Notes: generated from the letters alone by a model not told the origin. DNA of 64,000 bases from Mycolicibacterium moriokaense (GCF_003201655.1 NZ_QJJU01000002.1:62001-126000), one strand, 5' to 3'; positions 1 to 8,790 are shown, numbered from the stretch's first letter. A program made the numbers and translations.

Positions 1-1140
1 CGCCAGGAACAGAATGCCGTTGGAGAACGCCAGCCGGTCGCCGCGGGTGTGCAGCTGCCGTGGCAGGAAACGGTCCTGCGCCAGAATCGATCCCAGCACC
101 GGGAAGCCGTTGAACGCGGTGTTGGCGGCCAGAACCAGGATCAGTGCGGTGACCCCCGCAATGAGGTACAGCCCGATCGGGAAGTCGTGGAACACAGCGT
201 CGGCCAACTGCGCAATCAGCGTTTTCTGATGGTAGTCGGCCGGCGCCCCGATGAGCTGTTCGTGCGGGCGCTCTGCCATCTTGGCGCCCGTGGCCTTGGC
301 CAGCATGATGATGCCCATGAACAGCGTGACCGAGATGATGCCCAGTAACAGCAGCGTCGTTGCGGCGTTGCGCGACTTGGGTTTCCGGAAGGCCGGTACG
401 CCGTTGCTGATGGCCTCGACGCCGGTTAATGCCGCACTACCGGACGAGAATGCCCGGGCGATCAAGAACACCAACGCAAACCCGAGGACGTCGCCGTGTT
501 CGGAATGCAGGTCGAATCCGGCCGACTCTGCACGCAACGGCTCGCCCAGTACGTAGATCTGAAAGAAGCCCCAGCCGAGCATGATGTACATCCCGATCAT
601 GAACGCGTAGGTGGGGATCGCGAAAGCGGTGCCCGATTCCCGGATCCCGCGAAGGTTTATGGACGCCAGCAGCAGGATCGCCACGACCGCAAACAACACC
701 TTGTGGGTATTGATGAACGGCACGGCGGATCCGATGTTCGACATCGCCGAAGACATCGAGACCGCGACGGTCAGCACGTAGTCGACGAGAAGCGCACTCG
801 CCACAGTCAAGCCCGCCGTGTGTCCAAGGTTGGTGGTGACCACCTCGTAGTCGCCGCCGCCGGACGGATAGGCATGCACGTTCTGCCGGTAACTGGCGAT
901 CACGACCAGCATGACCGCAGCGACTGCGAGCCCGATCCACGGTGCCATCGAGATGGCCGACAGGCCGGCCACCGACAACACCAGGAAGATTTCCTCGGGG
1001 GCATACGCGACCGAGGACAGGGCGTCCGACGCGAAGACCGGCAGCGCTATCCGCTTGGGCAAGAGCGTGTGCGCCAGCCGGTCGCTGCGGAACGGCCGAC
1101 CGAGGACCAACCGACGAGCAGCGGTCGAAAGCTTAGACAC
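1..1140 (-). CDS. APC-family permease, 3' end cut by window
   Basis: This reads as the first 380 residues of an amino acid/polyamine (APC superfamily) permease, orthologous by sequence memory and position to M. tuberculosis Rv2690c (about 650 residues). The frame is open from a GTG at 1140 to the window edge. The N-terminus (SKLSTAARRLVLGRPFRSD, then FASDALSSVAYAPEEIFLV) is the typical cytoplasmic lead into the first APC helix, with alternating hydrophobic segments after it. It is divergent from the ceoB-ceoC potassium genes. The substrate cannot be read from the sequence; the C-terminal half is missing here. Confidence 0.85.
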   Translation of the reverse strand, partial: MSKLSTAARRLVLGRPFRSDRLAHTLLPKRIALPVFASDALSSVAYAPEEIFLVLSVAGLSAISMAPWIGLAVAAVMLVVIASYRQNVHAYPSGGGDYEVVTTNLGHTAGLTVASALLVDYVLTVAVSMSSAMSNIGSAVPFINTHKVLFAVVAILLLASINLRGIRESGTAFAIPTYAFMIGMYIMLGWGFFQIYVLGEPLRAESAGFDLHSEHGDVLGFALVFLIARAFSSGSAALTGVEAISNGVPAFRKPKSRNAATTLLLLGIISVTLFMGIIMLAKATGAKMAERPHEQLIGAPADYHQKTLIAQLADAVFHDFPIGLYLIAGVTALILVLAANTAFNGFPVLGSILAQDRFLPRQLHTRGDRLAFSNGILFLA

Positions 1141-1238
1141 GAGTGCCAAGAGTAAGCCCACGGGCGAATGGCTGTAGCGTTCCGTGTGCGGAGATTCGCA
1201 GGCACTATTTCTGGGACCGCAGCCGAAAGGATCACCAG

Positions 1239-1913
1239 GTGCGTGTAGTGGTCATGGGATGCGGCCGCGTGGGCGCATCACTGTCGGACAGCCTGGCCAG
1301 AATCGGCCATGACGTGGCCGTGATCGATCGCGATAGCACGGCATTTCACCGGCTGTCCCCCGAGTTTCCCGGCGAACGGGTGCTGGGGATGGGATTCGAC
1401 CGCGATGTCCTGCTGCGGGCGGGCATCGAGGAAGCCGGAGCGTTCGCGGCCGTCTCGTCGGGCGACAACTCCAACATCATCTCGGCGCGGGTGGCCCGCG
1501 AGACGTTCGGTATCGAGCGCGTCGTGGCCCGCATCTACGACGCCAAGCGCGCGGCGGTCTATGAACGTCTCGGCATCCCGACGGTGGCCACCGTGCCGTG
1601 GACGACCGACCGGCTGCTGAACGTGCTGACCCGGGAGACCGAGACCACCAAGTGGCGTGACCCGACAGGCAACGTCGGCGTGACCGAGTTGGCGCTGCAC
1701 GAGGCCTGGATGGGCCACCGAATCACCGACCTGGAGGCCGCGACCGGTGCGCGGGTGGCATTCCTCATCCGGTTCGGCGCAGGCCATCTGCCGGACCCGA
1801 AAACCGTCATCCAGTCCGGCGACCAGGTGTACATGGCGGCGATCGCCGGACACATCGCCGAAGCCCTGGCCATTGCGGCGCTGCCGCCGAGCGAGGACAT
1901 CGACAGCGTATGA
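1239..1913 (+). CDS. ceoB: TrkA/Ktr-type potassium uptake regulator, first copy
   Basis: This is a 224-residue RCK/KTN protein, orthologous to Rv2691 (ceoB). It starts with a Rossmann NAD-binding motif (MGCGRVGASLSDSLARIG) and ends with a TrkA-C domain (about residues 135-224). Such proteins sit on the cytoplasmic face of Trk/Ktr-type K+ channels and gate them in response to bound nucleotide. I chose the GTG at 1239 because an AAAGGA motif precedes it and the Rossmann strand begins immediately. An open frame continues further upstream but lacks family sequence. The stop overlaps the start of the second copy (ATGA), so the pair is translationally coupled. Confidence 0.9.
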   Translation: MRVVVMGCGRVGASLSDSLARIGHDVAVIDRDSTAFHRLSPEFPGERVLGMGFDRDVLLRAGIEEAGAFAAVSSGDNSNIISARVARETFGIERVVARIYDAKRAAVYERLGIPTVATVPWTTDRLLNVLTRETETTKWRDPTGNVGVTELALHEAWMGHRITDLEAATGARVAFLIRFGAGHLPDPKTVIQSGDQVYMAAIAGHIAEALAIAALPPSEDIDSV

Positions 1914-2575
1914 AGGTCGCGATTGCCGGGGCGGGGGCTGTCGGCCGGTCCATCGCCCGCGAACTCGTCGAGAACCACGACGTCACGCTGCTTGAGCGCA
2001 ACCCCGACCACATCGACGTCGACGCCATCCCCGCCGCGCACTGGCGCCTCGGCGACGCGTGCGAGATCACCCTGCTCGAGTCGGTGAAGCTCGAGGAGTT
2101 CGACGTCGTGATCGCCGCGACCGGCGACGACAAGGCCAACGTGGTGGTCAGCCTGCTGGCCAAGACCGAGTTCGCGGTGCCGCGTGTGGTGGCCCGCGTC
2201 AACGACCCGCGCAACGAGTGGCTGTTCGACGAAAGCTGGGGCGTGGACGTCGCCGTGTCCACACCACGGATGCTGGCGTCGCTCGTAGAGGAGGCGGTCG
2301 CCGTCGGCGATCTGGTGCGACTGATGACGTTCCGTAAGGGCCAGGCGAATCTGGTCGAGATCACGCTGCCCGACGACACGCCATGGGGCGGGAAACCGGT
2401 CAAGCGTCTCGAACTGCCCCGCGACGCCACGCTGGTGACGATTGTGCGCGGACCAAGGGTGATCGTGCCTGAGCGCGACGAGCCACTCGAAGGCGGCGAC
2501 GAGCTGGTGTTCGTGGCCATCGCGGAGGTCGAGGACGCGCTGCGCGAGCACCTGCTGCATCCGCAGTCGCCCTGA
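1910..2575 (+). CDS. ceoC: TrkA/Ktr-type potassium uptake regulator, second copy
   Basis: This 221-residue RCK protein is orthologous to Rv2692 (ceoC). It opens with MKVAIAGAGAVGRSIARELV, the glycine-rich nucleotide-binding turn, continues through the Rossmann domain (ATGDDKANVVVSLLAK, NDPRNEWLF), and ends in a TrkA-C domain. It overlaps ceoB by four bases. The tandem pair probably forms a heteromeric gating ring for a K+ channel encoded elsewhere; no transmembrane K+ subunit is seen nearby. Confidence 0.9.
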   Translation: MKVAIAGAGAVGRSIARELVENHDVTLLERNPDHIDVDAIPAAHWRLGDACEITLLESVKLEEFDVVIAATGDDKANVVVSLLAKTEFAVPRVVARVNDPRNEWLFDESWGVDVAVSTPRMLASLVEEAVAVGDLVRLMTFRKGQANLVEITLPDDTPWGGKPVKRLELPRDATLVTIVRGPRVIVPERDEPLEGGDELVFVAIAEVEDALREHLLHPQSP

Positions 2576-2579
2576 GTCC

Positions 2580-4016
2580 TCAGCGACGCGCGTAAGCGGG
2601 CGGCGGCGTGGCGCGGTCGTAGCAGCTCGCCGTCGACTCCTTGGTCACCCGGGACATGTCGCCCTGCGTGTTGCGGATGCCGACCGCCGAGATCACGCCC
2701 GCGACGGCGAACAGCACCGCAGCCACCAACACTCCTCGCCGGAAACCAGCGAAATCGACTGCGCCACTGATGATCACACCGGTACACGCGATCGCGATCA
2801 GTCCCGAGATCCTTGAAACGGCGTTGTTGACCGCAGAACCGATGCCACTCTGCGCCGGATCGACCGCGGCAAGAATCGCCGCCGTCAACGGCGACACCGT
2901 GATCGTCAGCCCCAGTCCGAACACCACGAGGCCCGGCAGCATCTGTGTCCAGAAGTCGAATGGCTCGCGCGCCATCAGCATCCACAGGTAACCGGCGGCC
3001 GCGATCAGCGGCCCGACGCCCATGAACAGTCGCGGGCCATGCACGCCTGCCAGCGTGCCGAACCGCCGGGCCAGGAAGAACGACAGGACGGGAACCGGCA
3101 GGCTGGCCAGGCCCGCCTCGGTGGCCGACAGTCCGGCCGTCTCCTGCAGGAACAGTCCGACGACGAGCATGCCGAGCGATACCGCGGCGTAAAGGAACAC
3201 CGTTGCGAGATTGCCAACGGCGAAATTGCGGGCGGCGAAGATGTGCAGCGGCATCATCGGGTGACGGACGCGGCGCTCCCACCACGGGAACGCGATCAGG
3301 CAGGCCACCCCGACCACCAACGTGACGACGACGGCGGTGTTCGAGAAGCCCAGCCGCTGCCCCTCGATGAGCGCATACACCGCGCAGGTGAGGCCCACGG
3401 CGTTGAGTGCGGCGCCCACATAGTCGATGCGCGCGGACCGGTCCGCGGCGAACTCGCCTGCCGGCAGCTTGGTCGTCAGATACAGCGTGGCGGCCAGCGG
3501 AAGCAGGTTCACGCCGAAGATCCACCGCCATCCGACCGCGTCGACGAGAACGCCGCCGAGCAGCGGGCCGATCACGAATGCCGTGCCCGTCCACGCCGTC
3601 CACGTGCCGATAGCACGGGGCTGTGCGGCCCCCGAGAACCGCGCGTTGATCATCGCGAGCGAGCTGGGCACCAGGAACGCGGCACCGACGCCCTGCAGGC
3701 AACGGGCGCCGACCAGCACCCAGCCGCTTGGCGCCACTGCGCAGAGCAGTGACGCGACCCCGAAGACGGCCAGACCCACCCGCAGGACCATCAGCCTGCC
3801 GAACTGATCGGAGATGGCGCCTGCGACGAGAATCAGCGCACCGAGGGTGAGCAGATAGCCGTCGACCACCCACTGCTGCAGAGCGAGGCCGCCGCCAAAC
3901 TCCCTGCCGATCGCGGGCAGCGCCAGGTTGACCACCGAGCTGTCAAGGAAAGCCACGAACGAGGCCAACACCGCGACCGCGATCAACGGCCGATCGGTGT
4001 CGGTGTCAGCGGGCAT
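2580..4016 (-). CDS. MFS exporter, DHA2 (EmrB/QacA-like) family
   Basis: This is a 478-residue, roughly 14-helix major facilitator protein. The start (AVAVLASFVAFLDSSVVNLALP) and the motif-A loop (DQFGRLMVLRVG) are characteristic of proton-driven DHA2 drug or metabolite exporters; motif C is in GPLLGGVLVD. It lies convergent to ceoC with only four bases between stops. It overlaps the end of the upstream DUF3159 gene by 11 bases, so it is probably the last gene of that minus-strand operon. It is absent from this place in M. tuberculosis, where Rv2693c directly follows ceoC, so I infer an insertion here or a loss there. The substrate is unknown. Confidence 0.85.
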   Translation of the reverse strand: MPADTDTDRPLIAVAVLASFVAFLDSSVVNLALPAIGREFGGGLALQQWVVDGYLLTLGALILVAGAISDQFGRLMVLRVGLAVFGVASLLCAVAPSGWVLVGARCLQGVGAAFLVPSSLAMINARFSGAAQPRAIGTWTAWTGTAFVIGPLLGGVLVDAVGWRWIFGVNLLPLAATLYLTTKLPAGEFAADRSARIDYVGAALNAVGLTCAVYALIEGQRLGFSNTAVVVTLVVGVACLIAFPWWERRVRHPMMPLHIFAARNFAVGNLATVFLYAAVSLGMLVVGLFLQETAGLSATEAGLASLPVPVLSFFLARRFGTLAGVHGPRLFMGVGPLIAAAGYLWMLMAREPFDFWTQMLPGLVVFGLGLTITVSPLTAAILAAVDPAQSGIGSAVNNAVSRISGLIAIACTGVIISGAVDFAGFRRGVLVAAVLFAVAGVISAVGIRNTQGDMSRVTKESTASCYDRATPPPAYARR

Positions 4017-4710
4017 CGGGTTGTGCTACGCCTCCGTGTTCGTCGGCGGTCTCCCCGGTCTGTTCGGCTTGGTCTTTCTCATGGGCGTGAACCGCCCGCT
4101 GTGCGGCCCGAATGGCCAGATACGTCACGAGCGCCGCCACCGCGGTGAGCGGCCACCCCATCGCGATGCGGGCCACGCCAAGCCATCCCGTCTGGTCGGC
4201 GTCGTAAAGGTGTTGCTGCACAACGAAGCGTGCGGTGAACACCAGCACCCACACGAACGTCGCGAGGTCGAACGCCACCACCGCCCTGCGCACGCCGCGC
4301 CAGTCTCGGTCGTGGGAGTTGACCCATCCCCAGATGTAGCCGACGGCGGGACGACGAATGAGGATCGACAGCGCGAAGACGACGGCCCACAACAGCGACA
4401 TCCAGATGCCGAGCAGGAAGTAGCCCTTGGATTCGCCGACGACGTAGGCGATCAGCGCACTGATCCCAACGCCGAAAAAGCCCGAGATCGCAGGCTGGAT
4501 GGACTCTCGGCGGATCAGTCGCCACACCAGGATCAGCGCCGCCACACCCAGCGCCGCGCCGATCGCGGGCATCAGCCCGAAGGCCGTGGATATCGGAACG
4601 AACACCACGACGGGCAGCGAGGAGTAGATCAGGCCGCTGATGCCGCCCATCTGTTCGAGGACGGCGTGCGCTTTGGTCGGCTTCCCCGGTTCAGGTCCGG
4701 GGTCACTCAC
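4006..4710 (-). CDS. DUF3159 integral membrane protein (Rv2693c-like)
   Basis: This 234-residue protein has about five or six hydrophobic helices and hydrophilic ends. It matches the conserved actinobacterial DUF3159 family (Rv2693c). The start is a GTG at 4710 that overlaps the stop of the upstream OB-fold gene (GTGA). Its 3' end overlaps the MFS exporter start by 11 bases. The function is unknown; the invariant pairing with the OB-fold protein across mycobacteria suggests a shared role. Confidence 0.85.
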   Translation of the reverse strand: MSDPGPEPGKPTKAHAVLEQMGGISGLIYSSLPVVVFVPISTAFGLMPAIGAALGVAALILVWRLIRRESIQPAISGFFGVGISALIAYVVGESKGYFLLGIWMSLLWAVVFALSILIRRPAVGYIWGWVNSHDRDWRGVRRAVVAFDLATFVWVLVFTARFVVQQHLYDADQTGWLGVARIAMGWPLTAVAALVTYLAIRAAQRAVHAHEKDQAEQTGETADEHGGVAQPDAR

Positions 4711-5078
4711 TTCTGAATCTCGTAGTGCGGGTTGTATATCGCCTTGGCGCCGTTATCCAGCTTGCCGATGCGCCCATGCACCTTCAGCGTGCGACCGGAC
4801 TCGATACCGGGGATACGGCGCTGGCCGAGCCATACCAGCATCACCGAATCGCTGCCGTCGAACAGTTCGGCCTTGACACCACCCGAGCAGCCCTTGCCGT
4901 TGCATTCGACACTGCGCAGCGTGCCGACCATGGTGACTTCCTGACCGCGTTGACAGTCGATCGCCTTCTGGGCGCCGGTACTGACCGCTTCGTCACTCAA
5001 CTCTTCGACGTCAAGTTGCTCAGGGTCCTCCGTCAACCGGCGGGTGAGCCGGCGCAGATACCCTTCGGCCGTGGCCAT
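4707..5078 (-). CDS. OB-fold nucleic acid-binding protein (Rv2694c-like)
   Basis: This 123-residue protein is orthologous to Rv2694c. Its C-terminal two thirds (about 45-120) form an OB fold: GQEVTMVGTLRSVECN, AELFDGSDSVMLVWLGQRRI, GRTLKVHGRIG. The frame is open to 5177, but I place the start at 5078 (MATAEGYLRRLTRRL) because a TCAGGAGAG ribosome site sits just upstream and the orthologue begins there. It is probably a single-strand nucleic acid binder; the role is not established. It is first in a three-gene minus-strand operon. Confidence 0.85.
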   Translation of the reverse strand: MATAEGYLRRLTRRLTEDPEQLDVEELSDEAVSTGAQKAIDCQRGQEVTMVGTLRSVECNGKGCSGGVKAELFDGSDSVMLVWLGQRRIPGIESGRTLKVHGRIGKLDNGAKAIYNPHYEIQK

Positions 5079-5211
5079 GGCCTCTCCTGACTTCCGCAGA
5101 TCCACCATGGATCTACCCAATCCAACGCCACGGTAGACCTCTTGGTTCCGATATGCCACGCAGGGCTGGGTCGCCACGCCGACGTGTCGGTGAACGGGGC
5201 ACGATCATCTG

Positions 5212-5910
5212 ATGGCGGTCAATCTGCGCGGTGTCACGACGGTTCTGCTGCCCGGCACCGGATCCGACGACGACTACGTCTACCGGGCATTTTCCGCCGC
5301 GCTGCACGAGGTCGGCGCGGTCGTCGTGACACCGGCCCCGCAGCCGGACCGGCTCATCGACGGCTACCGCGACGCGCTCGACAACGCCGCTCGAGCCGAC
5401 CCGATCGCGGTCGGCGGGGTGTCCATCGGGGCGGCGGTGGCCACCGCGTGGGCACTCGCCCATCCGGGGCACGCCGTCGCCGTGCTGGCCGCCTTGCCGG
5501 CCTGGACGGGCGAACCAGACACCGCGCCGGCCGCCCTGGCCGCCCGGCACACCGCAGAGATGCTCCGCCGCGATGGCCTTGCCTCGGCCACCGCGCAGAT
5601 GCGGGCCTCCAGCCCGCCATGGCTGGCCGACGAGCTGACCCGGTCCTGGGTCGGTCAGTGGCCCGCGCTGCCCGAGGCCATGGACGAGGCCTCCCGTTTC
5701 GTCGCGCCGACGTGTGGCGAATTGGAAGGTCTTGCCGTGCCGATGGGAGTTGCCTCCGCGACCGATGACGCCGTCCACCCGGTCGAGGTCGGCATCGAAT
5801 GGGTGGCGGCAGCACCGCGAGCGGCATTGCGCACAGTCACGCTCGGCGAGATGGGCGTCGACCCTGGGGTTCTGGGCGCGGCGTGCCTGGCCGCGCTTGC
5901 CGACGCCTAG
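5212..5910 (+). CDS. alpha/beta-hydrolase-fold protein (Rv2695-like)
   Basis: This 232-residue protein resembles Rv2695. It begins with VTTVLLPGTGSDDDYVYRAF, a typical first strand and oxyanion turn. It carries a nucleophile-elbow-like GGVSIGAAVA (about residues 65-74), where the serine would be the nucleophile, and a late TDDAVHP that could give the acid. The final His is unclear. Its stop overlaps that of the convergent DUF3710 gene by four bases. The substrate is unknown. Confidence 0.75.
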   Translation: MAVNLRGVTTVLLPGTGSDDDYVYRAFSAALHEVGAVVVTPAPQPDRLIDGYRDALDNAARADPIAVGGVSIGAAVATAWALAHPGHAVAVLAALPAWTGEPDTAPAALAARHTAEMLRRDGLASATAQMRASSPPWLADELTRSWVGQWPALPEAMDEASRFVAPTCGELEGLAVPMGVASATDDAVHPVEVGIEWVAAAPRAALRTVTLGEMGVDPGVLGAACLAALADA

Positions 5911-6665
5911 CCGCCGGTGATGGTGCGCAGCTGCTGCATGGCCGTGCCGTGCTCACTGCGGCGCGCGGCGGGCTCCGGCGGAGGCGGCTGCTGCTGGCCT
6001 TGTTGAGCCTGCAGGGCGGCCTGCTCGGCCGCCGCACGAAGTTGCGCCGCCATCGGCTCGGGCAATTGCACCTGCAGCGGGCCGCGGACCGGCATGGGCG
6101 TATCCCCGCGCCGAACGACGGTGTCCGCCAACGCATTCCGCGCTTCGGCGGTCAACGCCGCGACTCTGTCCTGCGGGCCATTCACAACGCACCGAATCAT
6201 CCAGCGATAACCGTCAACGCCGATGAACCGGACGACGCCTGCCGGCTGGTCCGGCTCCGGCGTGGCCACACCCACCACCTCGCGACCCCAGGGGCCGTCC
6301 TCGATGCTGACCTTGGCCACGTCGTTGCGCAGCGAGTCGGCCAATTCCGATGCGACCTCCCGCCACAGCCCCGGAGTCTTGGGCGCGGCGTAGGCGGCGA
6401 TTGTGAAGCGGCCGTTCGGCGTCACCACCCACACCGCACTGGGCACGCCCATCTCGGTGAGCTCGACCTGCACCTGTCCGGCCTCGGGCATCGGGATCAG
6501 CACCGAGCCGAGGTCGAGCCGGGCCACCGCCGCCGTCGCCGGATCGTCGAAGTCGTCGACGTCGAAGGGGCCGTCGAGGTCGTCGACGTCGTTCACATCG
6601 TCGACGTCGTTGATGTCGTCAGGCTCGTTGACGTCGTCGCCGTCTTTGTGCTTTCCGAATGCCAT
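5907..6665 (-). CDS. DUF3710 protein (Rv2696c-like) with acidic N-terminus
   Basis: This 252-residue protein is orthologous to Rv2696c. After MAFGKHKDGDD comes an Asp/Val repeat tract (about residues 9-45), then the conserved DUF3710 body, and a Gln/Pro-rich tail with AEQAALQAQQGQQQ. The start at 6665 is chosen by homology; the frame continues upstream to 6713 into the dut 3' end. It sits directly downstream of dut in the same orientation, one base after the dut stop, and is probably cotranscribed. The function is unknown. Confidence 0.85.
   Translation of the reverse strand: MAFGKHKDGDDVNEPDDINDVDDVNDVDDLDGPFDVDDFDDPATAAVARLDLGSVLIPMPEAGQVQVELTEMGVPSAVWVVTPNGRFTIAAYAAPKTPGLWREVASELADSLRNDVAKVSIEDGPWGREVVGVATPEPDQPAGVVRFIGVDGYRWMIRCVVNGPQDRVAALTAEARNALADTVVRRGDTPMPVRGPLQVQLPEPMAAQLRAAAEQAALQAQQGQQQPPPPEPAARRSEHGTAMQQLRTITGG
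6545..6650. repeat. GTCGTCGAC-type low-complexity tract coding for Asp repeats
   Basis: This stretch repeats GTCGTCGACGTC-like units with small variations, ending near the start of the DUF3710 gene. In the coding frame it gives alternating Asp-Asp-Val/Asn runs. It is a slippage-prone tract that could vary in length between strains. Confidence 0.7.
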
Positions 6666-6666
6666 T

Positions 6667-7131
6667 TCACAAACTCGCATGTCCGCCGGAGGAACCGTGG
6701 CCACCGTCACCACGGGATGTGTCAGCCAGGCCGGCCTCGTCGAACGACGTCACCTCGACCAGCTCGGGCAGCTCGACCCGCTGCACCAGCAGCTGGGCGA
6801 TCCGGTCTCCGCGATGCAAGACGATCGGCTTCTCGGGGTCGAGATTTATCAGCGAGACCTTGATCTCGCCGCGGTATCCGGCGTCGATCGTGCCAGGGCT
6901 GTTGACGATCGAAAGTCCCACCCGCGCAGCCAAACCCGAACGGGGATGCACCAGTCCGACCATGCCATGCGGGACGGCGACGGCGATGCCGGTAGGCACC
7001 AGCGCCCGCTGGCCCGGCGCCAGCTCGACATCGAGCGCGCTGAAGAGGTCGACGCCCGCGTCGCCGTCATGGGCACGGCTGGGCATCGGCAAATCTCGAT
7101 CCAGGCGCACGACCGCCAGAGAGGTGGACAC
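6667..7131 (-). CDS. dut: dUTP diphosphatase
   Basis: This trimeric dUTPase of 154 residues (the length in M. tuberculosis Rv2697c) hydrolyses dUTP to dUMP and PPi, keeping uracil out of DNA and feeding dTMP synthesis. All five motifs are visible: [36 protein letters not shown], and the C-terminal arm with [16 protein letters not shown] place the start at the GTG at 7131 ([10 protein letters not shown]); no Shine-Dalgarno precedes it, but TAATCT lies eight bases upstream, so the transcript is probably leaderless. It is divergent from a DUF3093 gene only 25 bases away. Confidence 0.95.
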   Translation of the reverse strand: MSTSLAVVRLDRDLPMPSRAHDGDAGVDLFSALDVELAPGQRALVPTGIAVAVPHGMVGLVHPRSGLAARVGLSIVNSPGTIDAGYRGEIKVSLINLDPEKPIVLHRGDRIAQLLVQRVELPELVEVTSFDEAGLADTSRGDGGHGSSGGHASL

Positions 7132-7139
7132 GACGTCAG

Positions 7140-7149
7140 AGATTACTCT
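7140..7149. promoter_or_regulatory. overlapping divergent -10 elements, dut / DUF3093
   Basis: On the plus strand TACTCT (7144-7149) ends seven bases before the GTG at 7157. On the minus strand TAATCT (7140-7145) ends eight bases before the dut GTG at 7131. Both fit TANNNT at leaderless spacing, and they share two bases. The 25-base gap between start codons leaves no room for two independent promoters. Confidence 0.5.
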
Positions 7150-7156
7150 TGGCCGC

Positions 7157-7636
7157 GTGTCCGACACGCGCGCCACCGCGCAATCCGTGCGCTACCGCGA
7201 ACGGTTGTCGGTGCCTTGGTGGTGGTGGCTGCCCGGACTGGGGCTGGCCGGCCTGATCGCGCTCGAGGTGAATCAGGGCGCGCCCGCGCTGCCGAACTGG
7301 GTGCCGTTCGCCGTGCTGCTGCCGGTCGCCGCCGTCGTCCTGCTGTGGTTCGGCAAGAACGAGGTGCGCGTCGTCGGCGGTTCGGGCGAGACCGAGCTGT
7401 GGGTCGGGGCCGCACACCTGCCCGTCAGCGTGGTCGCACGGTCGGCCGAGGTGCCCAAATCGGCCAAGTCGGCGGCGCTTGGCCGCCAGCTCGATCCGGC
7501 CGCATACGTCGTCCACCGGGCGTGGGTCGGACCCATGATCCTTCTCGTCCTTGACGATCCCGACGATCCGACGCCGTATTGGCTGATCAGTTGCCGTCAC
7601 CCAGCCCGCCTGCTGGCGGCGCTCGGCAGCCGCTAG
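7157..7636 (+). CDS. DUF3093 membrane protein (Rv2698-like)
   Basis: This 159-residue protein is orthologous to Rv2698. After a short polar lead come two hydrophobic helices ([19 protein letters not shown] and [18 protein letters not shown], about residues 20-65). A soluble domain follows with [19 protein letters not shown] and ends [17 protein letters not shown]. The GTG at 7157 has no Shine-Dalgarno but a -10 element seven bases away. The function is unknown; it is always divergent from dut in mycobacteria that I recall. Confidence 0.8.
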   Translation: MSDTRATAQSVRYRERLSVPWWWWLPGLGLAGLIALEVNQGAPALPNWVPFAVLLPVAAVVLLWFGKNEVRVVGGSGETELWVGAAHLPVSVVARSAEVPKSAKSAALGRQLDPAAYVVHRAWVGPMILLVLDDPDDPTPYWLISCRHPARLLAALGSR

Positions 7637-7935
7637 GCCGCGCAGTCGGTGCAGATCATCACGCCGTTCTTCTCGCTGGCCAGCCGGCTGCGGTGATGCA
7701 CCAGGAAGCAACTGGAGCACGTGAACTCGTCGGCCTGCTTCGGGATCACACGCACCGATAGCTCCTCGCCGGAGAGATCGGCGCCCGGTAGCTCGAAAGA
7801 TTCGGCGGACTCGGACTCGTCAACGTCAACGACCGCCGACTGCGCCTCGTTGCGGCGCGCCTTCAGTTCCTCGAGCGAATCCTCGGAAACGTCATCAGTC
7901 TCGGTGCGCCGTGGGGCGTCATAATCGGTAGCCAT
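7633..7935 (-). CDS. DUF4193 zinc-ribbon-like protein (Rv2699c-like)
   Basis: This 100-residue acidic protein is orthologous to Rv2699c. The N-terminal half is rich in Asp/Glu; the C-terminal part holds CSSCFLVHH and CTDC, a four-cysteine zinc-ribbon pattern. GGAGGGG precedes two candidate starts (ATG at 7941 and 7935); I chose 7935 for spacing and homology. Its stop overlaps the convergent DUF3093 stop by four bases. It may bind RNA polymerase or nucleic acid, but that is inference. Confidence 0.85.
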   Translation of the reverse strand: MATDYDAPRRTETDDVSEDSLEELKARRNEAQSAVVDVDESESAESFELPGADLSGEELSVRVIPKQADEFTCSSCFLVHHRSRLASEKNGVMICTDCAA

Positions 7936-8087
7936 AGCCATGTCCCCTCCATAAACCTTGCAGCGATGCTTTGTACCAGCGTCGAACGCAATACCCAAAC
8001 GATTCGTGCCCGTATTGACACGCGTTTCAGTGTGATTTACGTCACACCTTAGTTCGCGCCGCTCGGAGGGCCCATAGTTACGGGCCT

Positions 8088-8093
8088 TAGAGT
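8088..8093 (+). promoter_or_regulatory. -10 element (TAGAGT) of leaderless cei
   Basis: TAGAGT lies six bases before the GTG at 8100 and no ribosome-binding site is present, which fits a leaderless transcript. Confidence 0.45.
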
Positions 8094-8099
8094 GCACTC

Positions 8100-8756
8100 G
8101 TGGTCGCGCAAATCACAGACGGAACCGCGTTCGACAAACGGGGTCGCCCCTTTCGTCGCCGTAACTACATGCCGGCAATCCTGCTGTTCGTCGCCCTGGC
8201 GGTGGTGACGTTGTTGGTCTGGGTGATGGCCTTGAGTCAGCCGGTCGACGTCCATGAGGCCGCGGCGTGCAACGCGCCGCCACCGGCCGCCGACCCGAAC
8301 GCCCCGGCGCAGCACCTTGGTGAGCAGCTGTCGCGGTCGACGATGACGGAGGTCACCCCGGCCAAGCTTGCTGACACCAAGATCCATGTCCTCAACGCCA
8401 GCGGCCAGGGCGGCCAGGCCGCCGAGGTGGCGGGCGAACTGCGCGGCCTGGGTTATGCCGAGCCCGCCGCGGCCAACGACCCCGTGTATGCGAACACCCG
8501 GATGGAATGTCAGGGCCAGATCCGGTTCGGGCCGTCCGGCCGCGCGGCGGCAGCGGCGGTGTGGCTGGTCGCGCCGTGCACCGAGCTGTTCCAGGATCAG
8601 CGCACCGACGCCACCGTCGACCTGGCCATCGGCACCGAGTTCACCCAGTTGACCCACAGCGACGACATCGACGCGGTACTGGCAAGCCTGCGCCCCGACG
8701 CCACACAGGCGGCCGATCCATCACTGCTGACAAAGATCCACACCGCCGCCTGCTAA
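8100..8756 (+). CDS. cei: cell envelope integrity protein Cei, LytR_C domain
   Basis: This 218-residue protein is orthologous to Rv2700 (Cei), needed in M. tuberculosis for normal envelope and virulence. A basic N-terminus (KRGRPFRRR) leads into one transmembrane helix (about residues 25-47, AILLFVALAVVTLLVWVMA). An extracytoplasmic LytR C-terminal domain follows: KIHVLNASGQGGQAAEVAGEL, and IRFGPSGRAAAAAVWLV. Paired cysteines occur in the soluble part. The GTG start is supported by the -10 element just upstream. Confidence 0.88.
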   Translation: MVAQITDGTAFDKRGRPFRRRNYMPAILLFVALAVVTLLVWVMALSQPVDVHEAAACNAPPPAADPNAPAQHLGEQLSRSTMTEVTPAKLADTKIHVLNASGQGGQAAEVAGELRGLGYAEPAAANDPVYANTRMECQGQIRFGPSGRAAAAAVWLVAPCTELFQDQRTDATVDLAIGTEFTQLTHSDDIDAVLASLRPDATQAADPSLLTKIHTAAC

Positions 8757-8790
8757 CCCGTATTCGATTGCGATGGACGGGTATTCGCGG

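Noticed and set aside
1807..3873. Long minus-strand open frame of nearly 690 codons
   Set aside because: It is an out-of-frame shadow of ceoC and the MFS exporter: composition is Arg/Gly-rich with no domain, and it runs antisense to a real gene.
6545..6650. Direct repeat array of GTCGAC units as a regulatory element
   Set aside because: It is in frame inside the DUF3710 gene and simply encodes an Asp-rich tract.
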